Shown here in pieces: positions 1 to 7,074 of a stretch of DNA of 27,833 bases. The notes beneath the pieces are model-generated. The model did not search any database, had not been told where the DNA came from, and saw nothing but the letters and a program-made list of their open reading frames with translations. Numbering within the stretch: the stretch's first letter is position 1; each line of letters starts with the position of its first letter. Source of the stretch: Prevotella sp. CAG:1031 (lineage in GTDB: Bacteria; Bacteroidota; Bacteroidia; Bacteroidales; Muribaculaceae); the NCBI GenBank assembly GCA_000431215.1, contig HF985604.1, positions 33,546 to 61,378 of the forward strand, in the 5' to 3' direction. The position numbers were made by a program, and so were the translations under genes.

Positions 1-50
1 AAACGGCTGCCGCTCCCTGCGGCCACTACAATGAAAACGGTCTTTCTCAT
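1..50 (-). CDS. ispD: 2-C-methyl-D-erythritol 4-phosphate cytidylyltransferase, N-terminal fragment (cut by window edge)
   Basis: The minus strand from an ATG at 50 reads MRKTVFIVVAAGSGSR before the window ends. A hydrophobic beta strand followed by AAGxGxR is the nucleotide-binding start of the IspD/TagD-type cytidylyltransferases. In IspD this loop binds CTP for the third step of the non-mevalonate isoprenoid pathway in the cytoplasm. Only 16 residues are visible, so another sugar-nucleotide transferase cannot be excluded, although VVAAGSGSR is very IspD-like. A consensus promoter lies just upstream (57-87) and would give a transcript with almost no leader. The gene is divergent from the one at 127. 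Confidence 0.7.
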   Translation of the reverse strand, partial: MRKTVFIVVAAGSGSR

Positions 51-56
51 CATCTG

Positions 57-87
57 CAAAAATAGCGATTTTGGCCGATAAGTCCAA
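57..87 (-). promoter_or_regulatory. Bacteroidetes-type promoter for ispD
   Basis: On the minus strand TATTTTTG (64 to 57) fits the -7 consensus TAnnTTTG. TTG (87 to 85) fits the -33 element at a spacing of 20 bases. The expected start of transcription is near base 52, only about two bases before the ATG at 50. Confidence 0.6.
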
Positions 88-126
88 CAATAGCGCAGTG
101 GAGTGTGTTATGCAATTGTGAATAAT

Positions 127-612
127 ATGACATCCGACATAAGCCTCAACGTTGTTTCGATCAAGGAAAACCCGCGTCTGACACGCCTCCACCGCTGGGA
201 GATGGCGCGCTGCAAGGGCGCTCCCGTAGAGATTGATCTCTCGCTGAGTTTCGATTCGGGCGGCGGGGAGGGCCTTATAGTGCTGAGCCTGACGGTGGGC
301 TATCGCGCGCTGCGCGGAGTTATAGCACGCCCGCTGCTGACCTATTCGGCCGACGTGACTTTCGATCTGGGGCCTCACAGCGGAATGATGGTGACGCCTG
401 ACGCTGTTTATGTTCCGCAAAAGCTTCTCGGCCTTCTGCTGAGTGTCAGCGTCGGCGCTTTGCGTGGCATGGTCGCCCGCTGCACTTCAGGCACTTTCCT
501 CGAAAAGTATCCGCTGCCGGTGTTCGACATTTCGGAACTGCTGAAGAATATCAGGGGCGCGGGCCACGATGTGCGTCGGAGTATGCCGAGCCTTCACTTC
601 GAGCTTGGCTGA
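127..612 (+). CDS. Conserved hypothetical protein, possibly SecB-like
   Basis: This 161-residue protein has no signal peptide or membrane segment. The reading frame is open from a GTG at 103, but the ATG at 127 is preferred as the first methionine in the frame. The C-terminal third has the pattern S-V-G-A-L-R-G-M-V followed by a short loop and E-K-Y-P-L-P-V-F-D-I, which resembles the end of SecB-like chaperone proteins (a helix, then a proline-containing 'LP' strand). That match is from memory of the family and is weak. If correct, the protein would bind unfolded clients in the cytoplasm. It is convergent with the GTPase gene, with only 13 bases between the two stop codons, and divergent from ispD. 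No clear promoter was found. Confidence 0.6.
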   Translation: MTSDISLNVVSIKENPRLTRLHRWEMARCKGAPVEIDLSLSFDSGGGEGLIVLSLTVGYRALRGVIARPLLTYSADVTFDLGPHSGMMVTPDAVYVPQKLLGLLLSVSVGALRGMVARCTSGTFLEKYPLPVFDISELLKNIRGAGHDVRRSMPSLHFELG

Positions 613-630
613 GCGGCCGTCTGTCTCAGC
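608..630. terminator. Hairpin between convergent stops, possible terminator
   Basis: GCTGAG (608-613) pairs with CTCAGC (625-630) across the 13-base gap between the convergent genes ending at 612 and 626. There is no T-run on either side, so a role in termination is only suggested by position. Confidence 0.25.
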
Positions 631-1816
631 GTTCGAGGCAGCCGTCGAGCATGGCTGTGATTGCCTCGCGGTCGAGATTGCGGCCGATAATTACGATCTT
701 GTCCATTCTGTCGCCCCAGGGTTCTTCCCAGTCTCGGTTTATCGACGGGTCGAGCCGGCGGAGCTGTTCGAGTTCTTCGGCGGGAGCTGTGGCATACCAC
801 AGTCCGGCCTCGGTCACTTTCATCTGATGTCCGGCGGTCTCGAACAGAAGTGACATGTCGCGGTTCTGGCTGAAATAGAGAACGCCTTTTGAACGGATTA
901 TATTCTTCGGCCACTCTGTCGACAGCATCTTTTCGAATTTTTCGAAATTGAACGGCTCGCGACGCATATAGACCATTGCCGAGATTCCATATTCGAGGGC
1001 TTCGCCTTCGCCTTCGTGATGGTGGTGGTCGTGGTCGTGGTGGTGATCGTGGTCGTGGTTATGTGATTGATGTGGCTGATGTTCGGCTTCGCCTTCGATG
1101 CCCTGCACCCAGGCTGCCTGTGTGGCGGTTTTCTCAAAGCTGTAGTTGCCGGTGTTTATCAGCTTGCCCAGATCGACGCGGCAGTAGTCGGCGTCGATGA
1201 TTTTTGCTCCGGGATTGAGCGCATGGATAGTTTCGCGCAGCTCAGCGGCCTGAAGAGCGGTCACTTCGCTGATTTTGTTGACGATTATGGTGTTGCAGAA
1301 TTCAATCTGCTCGATAACGAGACGCTCAAGATCTTCTTCGCCGAGGTTGTCGCGCTTCAGGGCTGAGCCGCAGCCGAATTCGTCGGCCATGCGCAGGGCG
1401 TCGACAACGGTGATTATGCTGTCGAGACGCGGAATGCGATACCCCGGATTGTCGCCGGCCATTGCGTCGATGGCGTCGATAGAGCGCGCTATCGGAGCCG
1501 GCTCGCATATTCCGCTGGCCTCGATGACGATATAGTCGAACTTGCCGCTTTGGGCGAGCTGCGACAGCTGTTTGATGAGGTCGGTCGACAGGGTACAGCA
1601 GATACAGCCGTTCGAGAGTGCCACGAGGTCGCCGTCCTGCCCGACAACGCCCCCTTTCTGAATCAGACGTTCGTCGATATTGACCTCGCCGATGTCGTTC
1701 ACGATCACAGCGAAGCGTATGCCCTGACGGTTGTTCAGGATGTAGTTCAGAAGAGTTGTCTTTCCGCTGCCAAGATAGCCTGTGAGCAGCAATACGGGTA
1801 GATATTCTTTGGTCAT
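626..1816 (-). CDS. COG0523 (CobW/P47K/ZNG-type) GTPase, putative metal chaperone with His-rich loop
   Basis: The protein has 396 residues. Its N-terminal G domain shows the Walker A loop GYLGSGKTT (13-21), the metal-binding C-I-C-C motif (71-74) that defines COG0523, and an E-A-S-G motif (99-102). The usual NKxD guanine-specificity motif reads N-K-I-S (180-183), with serine in place of aspartate. A histidine-rich stretch (about 246-267, 13 His) joins it to a C-terminal CobW_C domain with the usual W-P and S-K-G-x-L-x-F features. Members of this family use GTP to deliver zinc, cobalt or iron to client proteins; zinc is the likeliest metal here because of the His loop and the neighbouring Cys-less ribosomal protein L33, but this is inference. 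It lies on the same strand as the rpmB operon, behind a terminator that leaves only about 28 bases before its start. Confidence 0.88.
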   Translation of the reverse strand: MTKEYLPVLLLTGYLGSGKTTLLNYILNNRQGIRFAVIVNDIGEVNIDERLIQKGGVVGQDGDLVALSNGCICCTLSTDLIKQLSQLAQSGKFDYIVIEASGICEPAPIARSIDAIDAMAGDNPGYRIPRLDSIITVVDALRMADEFGCGSALKRDNLGEEDLERLVIEQIEFCNTIIVNKISEVTALQAAELRETIHALNPGAKIIDADYCRVDLGKLINTGNYSFEKTATQAAWVQGIEGEAEHQPHQSHNHDHDHHHDHDHHHHEGEGEALEYGISAMVYMRREPFNFEKFEKMLSTEWPKNIIRSKGVLYFSQNRDMSLLFETAGHQMKVTEAGLWYATAPAEELEQLRRLDPSINRDWEEPWGDRMDKIVIIGRNLDREAITAMLDGCLER

Positions 1817-1844
1817 GATTCTTTTTCTGAAGGGGGTGGGGGAT

Positions 1845-1894
1845 AAAAAACCGGCAGGATGAGGCCCTCACTCGGGGGCGCCGCATCCGGCCGG
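1845..1894 (-). terminator. Intrinsic terminator or attenuator after the rpmB operon
   Basis: On the minus strand, an 11-base arm (1894-1884) pairs with 1861-1851 with one mismatch, an inner GCCC/GGGC pair lengthens the stem, and a run of six T follows (1850-1845). It ends the rpmB-rpmG-DUF4295 transcript. Because no TAnnTTTG promoter lies between it and the GTPase start at 1816, read-through may supply that gene. Confidence 0.75.
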
Positions 1895-1936
1895 GTTTAT
1901 GACGGGTTGTTGATTGTCGTTGTTCAGGGAAGGGCC

Positions 1937-2086
1937 TTATTTGAGAACCTCTTTGACGGCGTCGTTGGGAACCATCTGCTCCTGGAAGGTGTAAGCACCG
2001 GTTTTGGGCGACTTAACCATCTTGATGACCTTGGAGTAGGTGCGGCCTTCACCCTTCTGCAGCGATGCTACGGTTTTCTTTGCCAT
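1937..2086 (-). CDS. DUF4295 family protein
   Basis: A 49-residue basic protein starting MAKKTVASLQKGEGRTYSKV and ending VPNDAVKEVLK. I recognise it as DUF4295, a small Bacteroidetes-specific protein nearly always found directly after ribosomal proteins L28 and L33. Its position and basic character suggest a ribosome-associated role, but its function is unknown. It is third in the rpmB-rpmG operon, 32 bases after rpmG, and is followed by an intrinsic terminator. Confidence 0.9.
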   Translation of the reverse strand: MAKKTVASLQKGEGRTYSKVIKMVKSPKTGAYTFQEQMVPNDAVKEVLK

Positions 2087-2118
2087 GGCTTGTTACTGTT
2101 GTTGTTAAGGGTTGATGA

Positions 2119-2307
2119 TTATTTGATCTCTTTATGAACCGTCACGCGCTTCAGAATGGGGTTATATTTCTTCAGCTCAAGACGCTCTGTGGTGTTCTTG
2201 CGGTTCTTGGTGGTGATATAGCGGCTCGTGCCGGGCATACCCGATGCTTTGTGCTCTGTGCATTCGAGGATGACCTGAACGCGGTTTCCTTTAGCTTTCT
2301 TTGCCAT
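2119..2307 (-). CDS. rpmG: 50S ribosomal protein L33
   Basis: This 62-residue protein is a component of the large ribosomal subunit near the E site. The core Y-I-T-T-K-N-R-K-N-T-T-E-R-L-E-L-K-K-Y is unmistakable L33. The zinc form of L33 has two C-x-x-C pairs; here the first reads C-T-E-H, a short insertion (ASGMPGTSR) follows it, and the second reads N-P-I-L. The protein therefore should not bind zinc. This form is usual in Bacteroidetes, as far as I recall. It starts 12 bases after rpmB and is followed by the DUF4295 gene. Confidence 0.95.
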   Translation of the reverse strand: MAKKAKGNRVQVILECTEHKASGMPGTSRYITTKNRKNTTERLELKKYNPILKRVTVHKEIK

Positions 2308-2319
2308 CTTCTTGAGTTT

Positions 2320-2577
2320 TTAAAAGTCGAGGTAAGTGATTTCTGTCAGATAGCCTTTTGCGACGGCGTCTTTGATCGCGCAGTCGAGGCCTTTCTTATT
2401 GATGATGCGAAGTCCCTGTGCCGACAGGTTCAGAACAATCCACGCATCTTCTTCAACCCAGTAGAACTTCTTTGTGAAGAGGTTGATATTGAAACGACGC
2501 TTTGTGCGACGCTTGGAGTGCGACACATTGTTGCCTACCATCGCTTTTTTGCCGGTGATTTGACAAACTTTTGACAT
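2320..2577 (-). CDS. rpmB: 50S ribosomal protein L28
   Basis: This 85-residue large-subunit protein starts MSKVCQITGKKAMVGNNVSH, matching the C-x-x-T-G-K and G-N-N-V-S-H signature of L28. A basic K-R-R-T-K-R-R-F segment and the W-V-E, L-S-A-Q-G-L-R-I-I-N-K-K-G-L-D core follow. It is the first gene of the rpmB-rpmG-DUF4295 operon. A consensus promoter at 2714-2745 gives a leader of about 130 bases containing a GC-rich hairpin. Confidence 0.96.
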   Translation of the reverse strand: MSKVCQITGKKAMVGNNVSHSKRRTKRRFNINLFTKKFYWVEEDAWIVLNLSAQGLRIINKKGLDCAIKDAVAKGYLTEITYLDF

Positions 2578-2659
2578 GGCTGTTTTGGTTTACAGTTGAT
2601 TGGTAATTAACTCGTTATCTTTCTATGGTCGGTGGCCGCCATCTCACTTTCTCATATCA

Positions 2660-2684
2660 CCGCCGGCTGCATCTTTTCCGGCGG
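2660..2684 (-). promoter_or_regulatory. Hairpin in rpmB leader
   Basis: CCGCCGG (2660-2666) pairs perfectly with CCGGCGG (2678-2684) around an 11-base loop, about 85-110 bases upstream of the rpmB start and inside the predicted leader. It has no T-run after it on the minus strand. It could be part of a ribosomal-protein autoregulatory leader, but this is speculative. Confidence 0.35.
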
Positions 2685-2713
2685 CTTTCCGGGAGGTGCC
2701 ACGAAAACCTCGG

Positions 2714-2745
2714 CAAAGGTAAGAATCTTTTGCGACTCCGCCAAA
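2714..2745 (-). promoter_or_regulatory. Bacteroidetes-type promoter for the rpmB operon
   Basis: On the minus strand TTTG (2745-2742), 20 bases, then TACCTTTG (2721-2714) is a full match to the consensus. Predicted start of transcription is near 2709. Confidence 0.8.
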
Positions 2746-2905
2746 CAATTTTTGATTTTTCGTCTCAACCGGGCGCGTCAACACGATGTTACGCTGATTT
2801 TTGGCCGAAACCGGCGGTTTTTTGAAAAAAATTCGTAACTTGCAACGGTCGGCGTTTTAGCGCTGCGGCGCACCGGCATATTGTTCACCCAAATTTATTA
2901 CCATT

Positions 2906-3271
2906 ATGAAAAAATCTTTCAAGAGTATTCTAACGATGGCAATTGCCGCTGTGGTCATAGCTGTCAGTGCAACTTTAAGCTCATGTTCAAAGAAAGAGGT
3001 AGACGTCGAGGGCATCAAGGCTATGACTGAGAAAAGCGCCGACACCATGACCGAGGCCGATTACGATTTTATGATCGATCAGGTCGAGATTATCGACAAC
3101 CAGCTTAAGGGACTCAACAAGGAGGAACAGCGCGCATTCCTCGACAGTCTCGACAAGAATCAGCAGGAAGCTTACGTGGCTGTCGCTCTCTGGGCTTCGT
3201 TTGTCGATTCCGACAGACTGACCGAGAAACAGCGCGAACGTCTGAAAAAACACGGTGCTAAAGACGAATAA
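2906..3271 (+). CDS. Small putative lipoprotein
   Basis: This 121-residue protein opens with a basic MKKSFK, a hydrophobic stretch (8-22) and the lipobox L-S-S-C with the acylated cysteine at residue 27. It should therefore be exported and lipid-anchored. The mature part is highly charged and helical, with E-E-Q-R-A-F-L-D-S-L-D-K-N-Q-Q-E-A and a C-terminal K-Q-R-E-R-L-K-K-H. I do not recognise a family. It stands alone, followed by a good terminator at 3295-3328, and is divergent from the ribosomal operon. Confidence 0.85.
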   Translation: MKKSFKSILTMAIAAVVIAVSATLSSCSKKEVDVEGIKAMTEKSADTMTEADYDFMIDQVEIIDNQLKGLNKEEQRAFLDSLDKNQQEAYVAVALWASFVDSDRLTEKQRERLKKHGAKDE

Positions 3272-3294
3272 GCCGCTTATCTGCGGCCTGTTTA

Positions 3295-3328
3295 AATAGG
3301 GACGCGACTTTCCGCGCCCCTATTTTAT
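3295..3328 (+). terminator. Intrinsic terminator after the lipoprotein gene
   Basis: AATAGGG (3295-3301) pairs with CCCTATT (3318-3324), with an inner CGCG/CGCG stem and the loop ACTTTC. The stem runs into TTTT (3323-3326). It separates the lipoprotein gene from the lptG operon. Confidence 0.7.
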
Positions 3329-3361
3329 GCCGCCGGATGGCGGTTTTTCGACGAAAGTAGC

Positions 3362-3369
3362 TACCTTTG
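3362..3369 (+). promoter_or_regulatory. -7 element of the lptG-ribBA operon
   Basis: TACCTTTG matches TAnnTTTG exactly and ends only five bases before the ATG at 3375. Transcription should start at or next to the start codon. No clear -33 TTG was found at the usual distance. Confidence 0.55.
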
Positions 3370-3374
3370 TGGCG

Positions 3375-5300
3375 ATGTTAAGGATAAAGCGTCTTTACCT
3401 GTTTATGTTGCAGAGCTTCTTTCCGGTGTTCTGCATGACGTTTTTTATCTGTCTTTTCATCGTGCTGATGCAGTTTCTGTGGCGTTATATCGACGATCTT
3501 GTCGGCAAAGGCCTGAGTGTTGACGTTATTGCAGAGCTGTTTTTCTATGCCGCACTGACAATGATTCCGATGGCTTTGCCGCTGGCTATATTGCTGGCGT
3601 CGCTGATGACGTTCGGCAACCTCGGCGAGCGGTTCGAACTGACGGCCATGAAGGCTGCCGGAGTGTCGCTGCTGCGGGCCATGAAGCCGCTGATTGTCGG
3701 CGTTGTGCTGATTGCCATCGGCGCGTTCTTCTTTCAGAACGACGTTTTGCCCGTGGCGCAGACGAAGATGTGGACGCTCCTGTTCTCCATGCGCCAGAAG
3801 TCGCCCGAGATGGAGATTCCCGAAGGCGTTTTCTACGACCAGATTCCCGACCGCAATATCTATGTCGAGAGCAAAGACCGCGAGACCGGCACGCTCTATA
3901 ACATGATGATCTACGACATGAGCGCCGGATTCGATAACGCGCGTGTTATCCTCGCCGATTCGGCAAAGCTGTCGTTCAGCCGCGACAAGACCCATCTTTA
4001 TTTAAAGATGTGGCAAGGCGAGCTTTTCGAGAATCTGCGCGACGCCGCCGGCGCTACGATGAACAACGTACCCTATCGTCGCGAATCGTTCACTCTAAAG
4101 GAAATGGTGTTCCCCTTCGACGCCAACTTCAACCGTCTCGACGAGCAGGGGATGCGTAACCAGTATGTCGGCAAGAATATCGCCGAGCTGAACGCTACGA
4201 TCGATTCCGTCACTGCCAGAATCGACTCGGCCGGCGTTGTCATAGCGCGCGAACTGCGCGAGGCGCCCGCAATGGGGGTGCCGTATTTTGTCATGCGTCA
4301 GGATCGGCCGGGCGCGCCTTCGAGAAAGGTCGTGCGCCACGATGTGACCATGAGCCGGCCTCTCGATGTCGACAGCGTGTTCAACCGGGGCGGCTACTAT
4401 CCGAGGGCTTCGATAGTGCAGAGCGCCCTGTCGAAGGCCAAGCGAAAGAAAACCGAATATGAGTTCCGGGCGCTTTCGCGCGAGGAAGACCTCAAGACTA
4501 TCCGTCGCCACGGCATCGAGCTTCAGAAGAAGTTCACCTTGTCGGTGGCCTGCCTGATATTCTTCTTTATAGGCGCACCGTTAGGAGCCATTATCCGCAA
4601 AGGCGGACTCGGAATGCCGATAGTCTTCAGTGTGTTCCTGTTCATATTCTATTATATAATAGACAACACCGGCTTCAAGATGGCCCGCGAGGGGCGCCTC
4701 GAGGTGTGGGAGGGCATGTGGCTCAGTACGTCGGTGCTGCTTCCGCTGGGCGTTTTCCTGACCTATAAGGCCGTCAATGACAGCGCCGTGTTCAATGCTG
4801 ACGCCTATATCAACTTTATCAAGCGCTTGCTCGGCCGCGGCGAGGTGCGTCAGCTCGAGGTGAAGACCGTAGTCATCGACGAGGTCGACACTCAGGAGGC
4901 TCTGCGCCGTCTCGACGAACTCGACAGAGATGTCGAGGCTTATCTTACCGACAATCCCGAGCGACAGAACTACGTGGCCTACTGGCTGCGCGGCTATAGC
5001 CGCTCGGCTCTGAAACGCTTGTCCGACCGGCTTGAGTCGACCGTCGAATATCTCTCGAACTCGCGCAAGCGCCTCGTCGTCATGAAGCTCATGGATCTGC
5101 CTGTGCTCCGCAGCCTGTGGCTTTACCATCCGGTCAACTACCGCTGGGTGGGCTGGACTATGGTGGCGCTTCTGCCGCTGGGACTGCCGCTGTGGCTCGT
5201 CGGACTTCACGAACAGAAAATTCTCCGTGGAGAGCTGAAGAGCATCCTGAAAACCGATGCCCAGCTTCGCGAACTTCTTTTAAAACCTGAACAACCTTAA
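3375..5300 (+). CDS. LptF/LptG (YjgP/YjgQ) family permease
   Basis: This 641-residue inner-membrane protein is of the family that forms the LPS-extracting channel with the LptB ATPase. The N-terminal part has membrane helices at about 8-34, 55-80 and 100-120, with the typical coupling segment (L-G-E-R-F-E-L-T-A-M-K-A-A-G-V-S) between them. A periplasmic beta-rich part follows (M-E-I-P-E-G-V-F-Y), then two or three helices around 395-465. The E. coli proteins have about 360 residues; here a charged helical stretch of about 130 residues and a final membrane helix (about 595-615) are added, as I recall for other Bacteroidetes members. The frame is open from 3327, but the ATG at 3375 follows the promoter directly. 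ribBA starts 16 bases downstream. Confidence 0.88.
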   Translation: MLRIKRLYLFMLQSFFPVFCMTFFICLFIVLMQFLWRYIDDLVGKGLSVDVIAELFFYAALTMIPMALPLAILLASLMTFGNLGERFELTAMKAAGVSLLRAMKPLIVGVVLIAIGAFFFQNDVLPVAQTKMWTLLFSMRQKSPEMEIPEGVFYDQIPDRNIYVESKDRETGTLYNMMIYDMSAGFDNARVILADSAKLSFSRDKTHLYLKMWQGELFENLRDAAGATMNNVPYRRESFTLKEMVFPFDANFNRLDEQGMRNQYVGKNIAELNATIDSVTARIDSAGVVIARELREAPAMGVPYFVMRQDRPGAPSRKVVRHDVTMSRPLDVDSVFNRGGYYPRASIVQSALSKAKRKKTEYEFRALSREEDLKTIRRHGIELQKKFTLSVACLIFFFIGAPLGAIIRKGGLGMPIVFSVFLFIFYYIIDNTGFKMAREGRLEVWEGMWLSTSVLLPLGVFLTYKAVNDSAVFNADAYINFIKRLLGRGEVRQLEVKTVVIDEVDTQEALRRLDELDRDVEAYLTDNPERQNYVAYWLRGYSRSALKRLSDRLESTVEYLSNSRKRLVVMKLMDLPVLRSLWLYHPVNYRWVGWTMVALLPLGLPLWLVGLHEQKILRGELKSILKTDAQLRELLLKPEQP

Positions 5301-5316
5301 CTTCAATATTTTAAGC

Positions 5317-6531
5317 ATGGACAACATCAAGCTTGACACTATCGAGGAAGCTCTCGAGAGCTTCCGTAACGGTAAATTCGTTATTGTCGTCGACGACGAA
5401 GACCGCGAAAACGAGGGCGACCTCATTATTGCCGCCGAGAAAGTAACGCCTGCCCATGTCAATTTCATGGTCACCAACGCCCGCGGCGAGCTTTGCGCGC
5501 CGCTGACCATCAAACGGTGTCACGAGCTGAATCTTCCCCATCAGGTCGAAGACAACACGTCGATGCTCGGCACCCCCTTCACCGTCACAGTCGACAAACT
5601 GCCCGGCTGCACAACCGGCGTCAGCGCCCACGACCGAGCAGCAACAATAAACGCTCTCGCCGATCCGACATCGACCCCCGATATGTTCGGCCGCCCGGGC
5701 CACGTCCATCCGCTCTATGCCCAGAACGAGGGCGTCTTGCGGCGCGCCGGCCACACCGAGGCCGCCATCGATCTGGCCCGTCTGGCCGGCATGCAGCCCG
5801 CTGCGGCTCTGATTGAGATTCTCAACGAAGACGGCACAATGGCCCGTCTTCCCCAGCTTCGCAAAAAGGCCGACGAATGGGGCCTGAAGCTCGTGTCCAT
5901 CCGTGACCTTATCGACTATCGCCTGCGTGGCGATCTGCCTGTCGAGATGGGCACCGAGGTTGACATGCCGACAGCCTACGGCCATTTCCGGCTGATTCCG
6001 TTCCGCCAGAAAGACAACGGTCTGGAACATATCGCCATCATCAAAGGCGATATCAAGGCTTCGGATAAACCTGTGCTTGTCAGAGTGCATTCGTCATGCG
6101 CCACGGGCGACATCTTCGGCTCGATGCGATGCGACTGTGGCGAGCAGCTCCACCGCGCAATGGAGATGATCGAGAAAGAAGGTACCGGTGCTATAGTCTA
6201 TCTCAATCAGGAAGGACGCGGAATCGGCCTGATGGACAAGATCCGCGCCTATAAGCTTCAGGAAGAGGGGCTCGACACTGTCGACGCCAATCTCCATCTG
6301 GGACATAAGGCCGACGAGCGCGATTATGGCGTCGGTGCACTGATTCTCAGAATGCTGGGTATTACGAAAATGCGTCTGATGACCAACAATCCCGTCAAGC
6401 GCCGCGGCCTTGAAGGCTATGGACTCGAAATCGACGGCATTGTGCCTATCGAAGTCGAGCCTAACGAATATAACCGCCGCTATATGACGACCAAGCAGGA
6501 ACGAATGGGTCACGCCCTTCATCTGAAATAA
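5317..6531 (+). CDS. ribBA: Bifunctional 3,4-dihydroxy-2-butanone-4-phosphate synthase / GTP cyclohydrolase II
   Basis: This 404-residue fusion protein makes both precursors of riboflavin in the cytoplasm. The N-terminal RibB domain (about 1-205) converts ribulose-5-phosphate; its acidic metal loop D-D-E-D-R-E-N-E-G-D (26-35) and the T-T-G-V-S-A-H-D-R substrate motif are present. The C-terminal RibA domain (about 210-404) opens the GTP ring; it shows the zinc ligands C-x(10)-C-x-C in S-C-A-T-G-D-I-F-G-S-M-R-C-D-C, the G-R-G-I-G-L motif, and the T-N-N-P-V-K end motif. All key residues look intact. It is the middle gene of the lptG / ribBA / SpoU operon, 16 bases after lptG and 12 bases before the methyltransferase. 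I saw no FMN riboswitch. Confidence 0.97.
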   Translation: MDNIKLDTIEEALESFRNGKFVIVVDDEDRENEGDLIIAAEKVTPAHVNFMVTNARGELCAPLTIKRCHELNLPHQVEDNTSMLGTPFTVTVDKLPGCTTGVSAHDRAATINALADPTSTPDMFGRPGHVHPLYAQNEGVLRRAGHTEAAIDLARLAGMQPAAALIEILNEDGTMARLPQLRKKADEWGLKLVSIRDLIDYRLRGDLPVEMGTEVDMPTAYGHFRLIPFRQKDNGLEHIAIIKGDIKASDKPVLVRVHSSCATGDIFGSMRCDCGEQLHRAMEMIEKEGTGAIVYLNQEGRGIGLMDKIRAYKLQEEGLDTVDANLHLGHKADERDYGVGALILRMLGITKMRLMTNNPVKRRGLEGYGLEIDGIVPIEVEPNEYNRRYMTTKQERMGHALHLK

Positions 6532-6543
6532 ACTACGCCCCCA

Positions 6544-7074
6544 TTGGAGAAGAAAACCATCTGGGATCTTGCACGCCCTTCGGTCGACGAGTATCGTCGT
6601 CGGCCGAAGATGGCGCTTACTGTAGTGCTCGACAACGTTCGTTCGCTGAATAATATCGGGTCGATTTTCCGCACGTGTGATGCCTTTGCCGTGGAGAGGA
6701 TAGTTCTTTGCGGAATCAGCGCCACACCCCCCTCGGCTGAGATCCACAAAACGGCTCTCGGAGCCGAAGAGTCGGTCGAATGGGAATATTTCGGTTCGAC
6801 GGTCGATGCCGTGGCGTCGCTGAAAAGCCGTGGATATTGTGTGTGTTGTCTCGAACAGGTAAAAGAGAGCGTTATGCTCGGCGATTTCGAGCCTGATCCG
6901 TCGGGGCGCTATGCCCTCGTCAGCGGACATGAGGTCAACGGCGTCGATCCCGCGGTTGTCGACCTGTGTGATGTCTGCCTTGAGATTCCGCAGCTGGGAA
7001 CCAAACACTCGCTGAATGTATCGGTGTCGACAGGCATAGCCATCTGGCATTTCTTCAGCGCTTTGCCTCACTGA
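6544..7074 (+). CDS. SpoU-family (SPOUT) RNA 2'-O-methyltransferase
   Basis: This 176-residue protein has the three SpoU motifs. Motif 1 is N-V-R-S-L-N-N-I-G-S-I-F-R-T-C-D-A (31-47), with the arginine used in catalysis. Motif 2 is L-V-S-G-H-E-V-N-G-V. Motif 3 is I-P-Q-L-G-T-K-H-S-L-N-V-S-V-S-T-G-I-A. Together they form the knotted S-adenosylmethionine site. The RNA target, tRNA or rRNA, cannot be told from sequence. The start is TTG at 6544: the next methionine (residue 23) would cut into the first strand, and relatives have an N-terminus of similar length. It follows ribBA by 12 bases and its last 20 bases overlap the convergent membrane-protein gene. Confidence 0.92.
   Translation: MEKKTIWDLARPSVDEYRRRPKMALTVVLDNVRSLNNIGSIFRTCDAFAVERIVLCGISATPPSAEIHKTALGAEESVEWEYFGSTVDAVASLKSRGYCVCCLEQVKESVMLGDFEPDPSGRYALVSGHEVNGVDPAVVDLCDVCLEIPQLGTKHSLNVSVSTGIAIWHFFSALPH

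Larger units (their letters stand above)
2578..2905. other. Divergent intergenic region between rpmB and a lipoprotein gene
   Basis: These 328 bases hold the rpmB promoter and leader on the minus strand. On the plus side the only candidate for the lipoprotein gene is TAACTTG at 2836-2842, one T short of the -7 consensus and without a matching -33 element. I see no coding potential or RNA gene. Confidence 0.6.

Noticed and set aside
4..22. GC-rich hairpin (GCCGC/GCGGC) at the left edge, at first taken for a repeat or RNA element
   Set aside because: These bases encode A-A-G-S-G-S of the ispD fragment on the minus strand.
1015..1077. Low-complexity GTG/GTC repeat
   Set aside because: It encodes the histidine-rich loop of the COG0523 protein and is explained by it.
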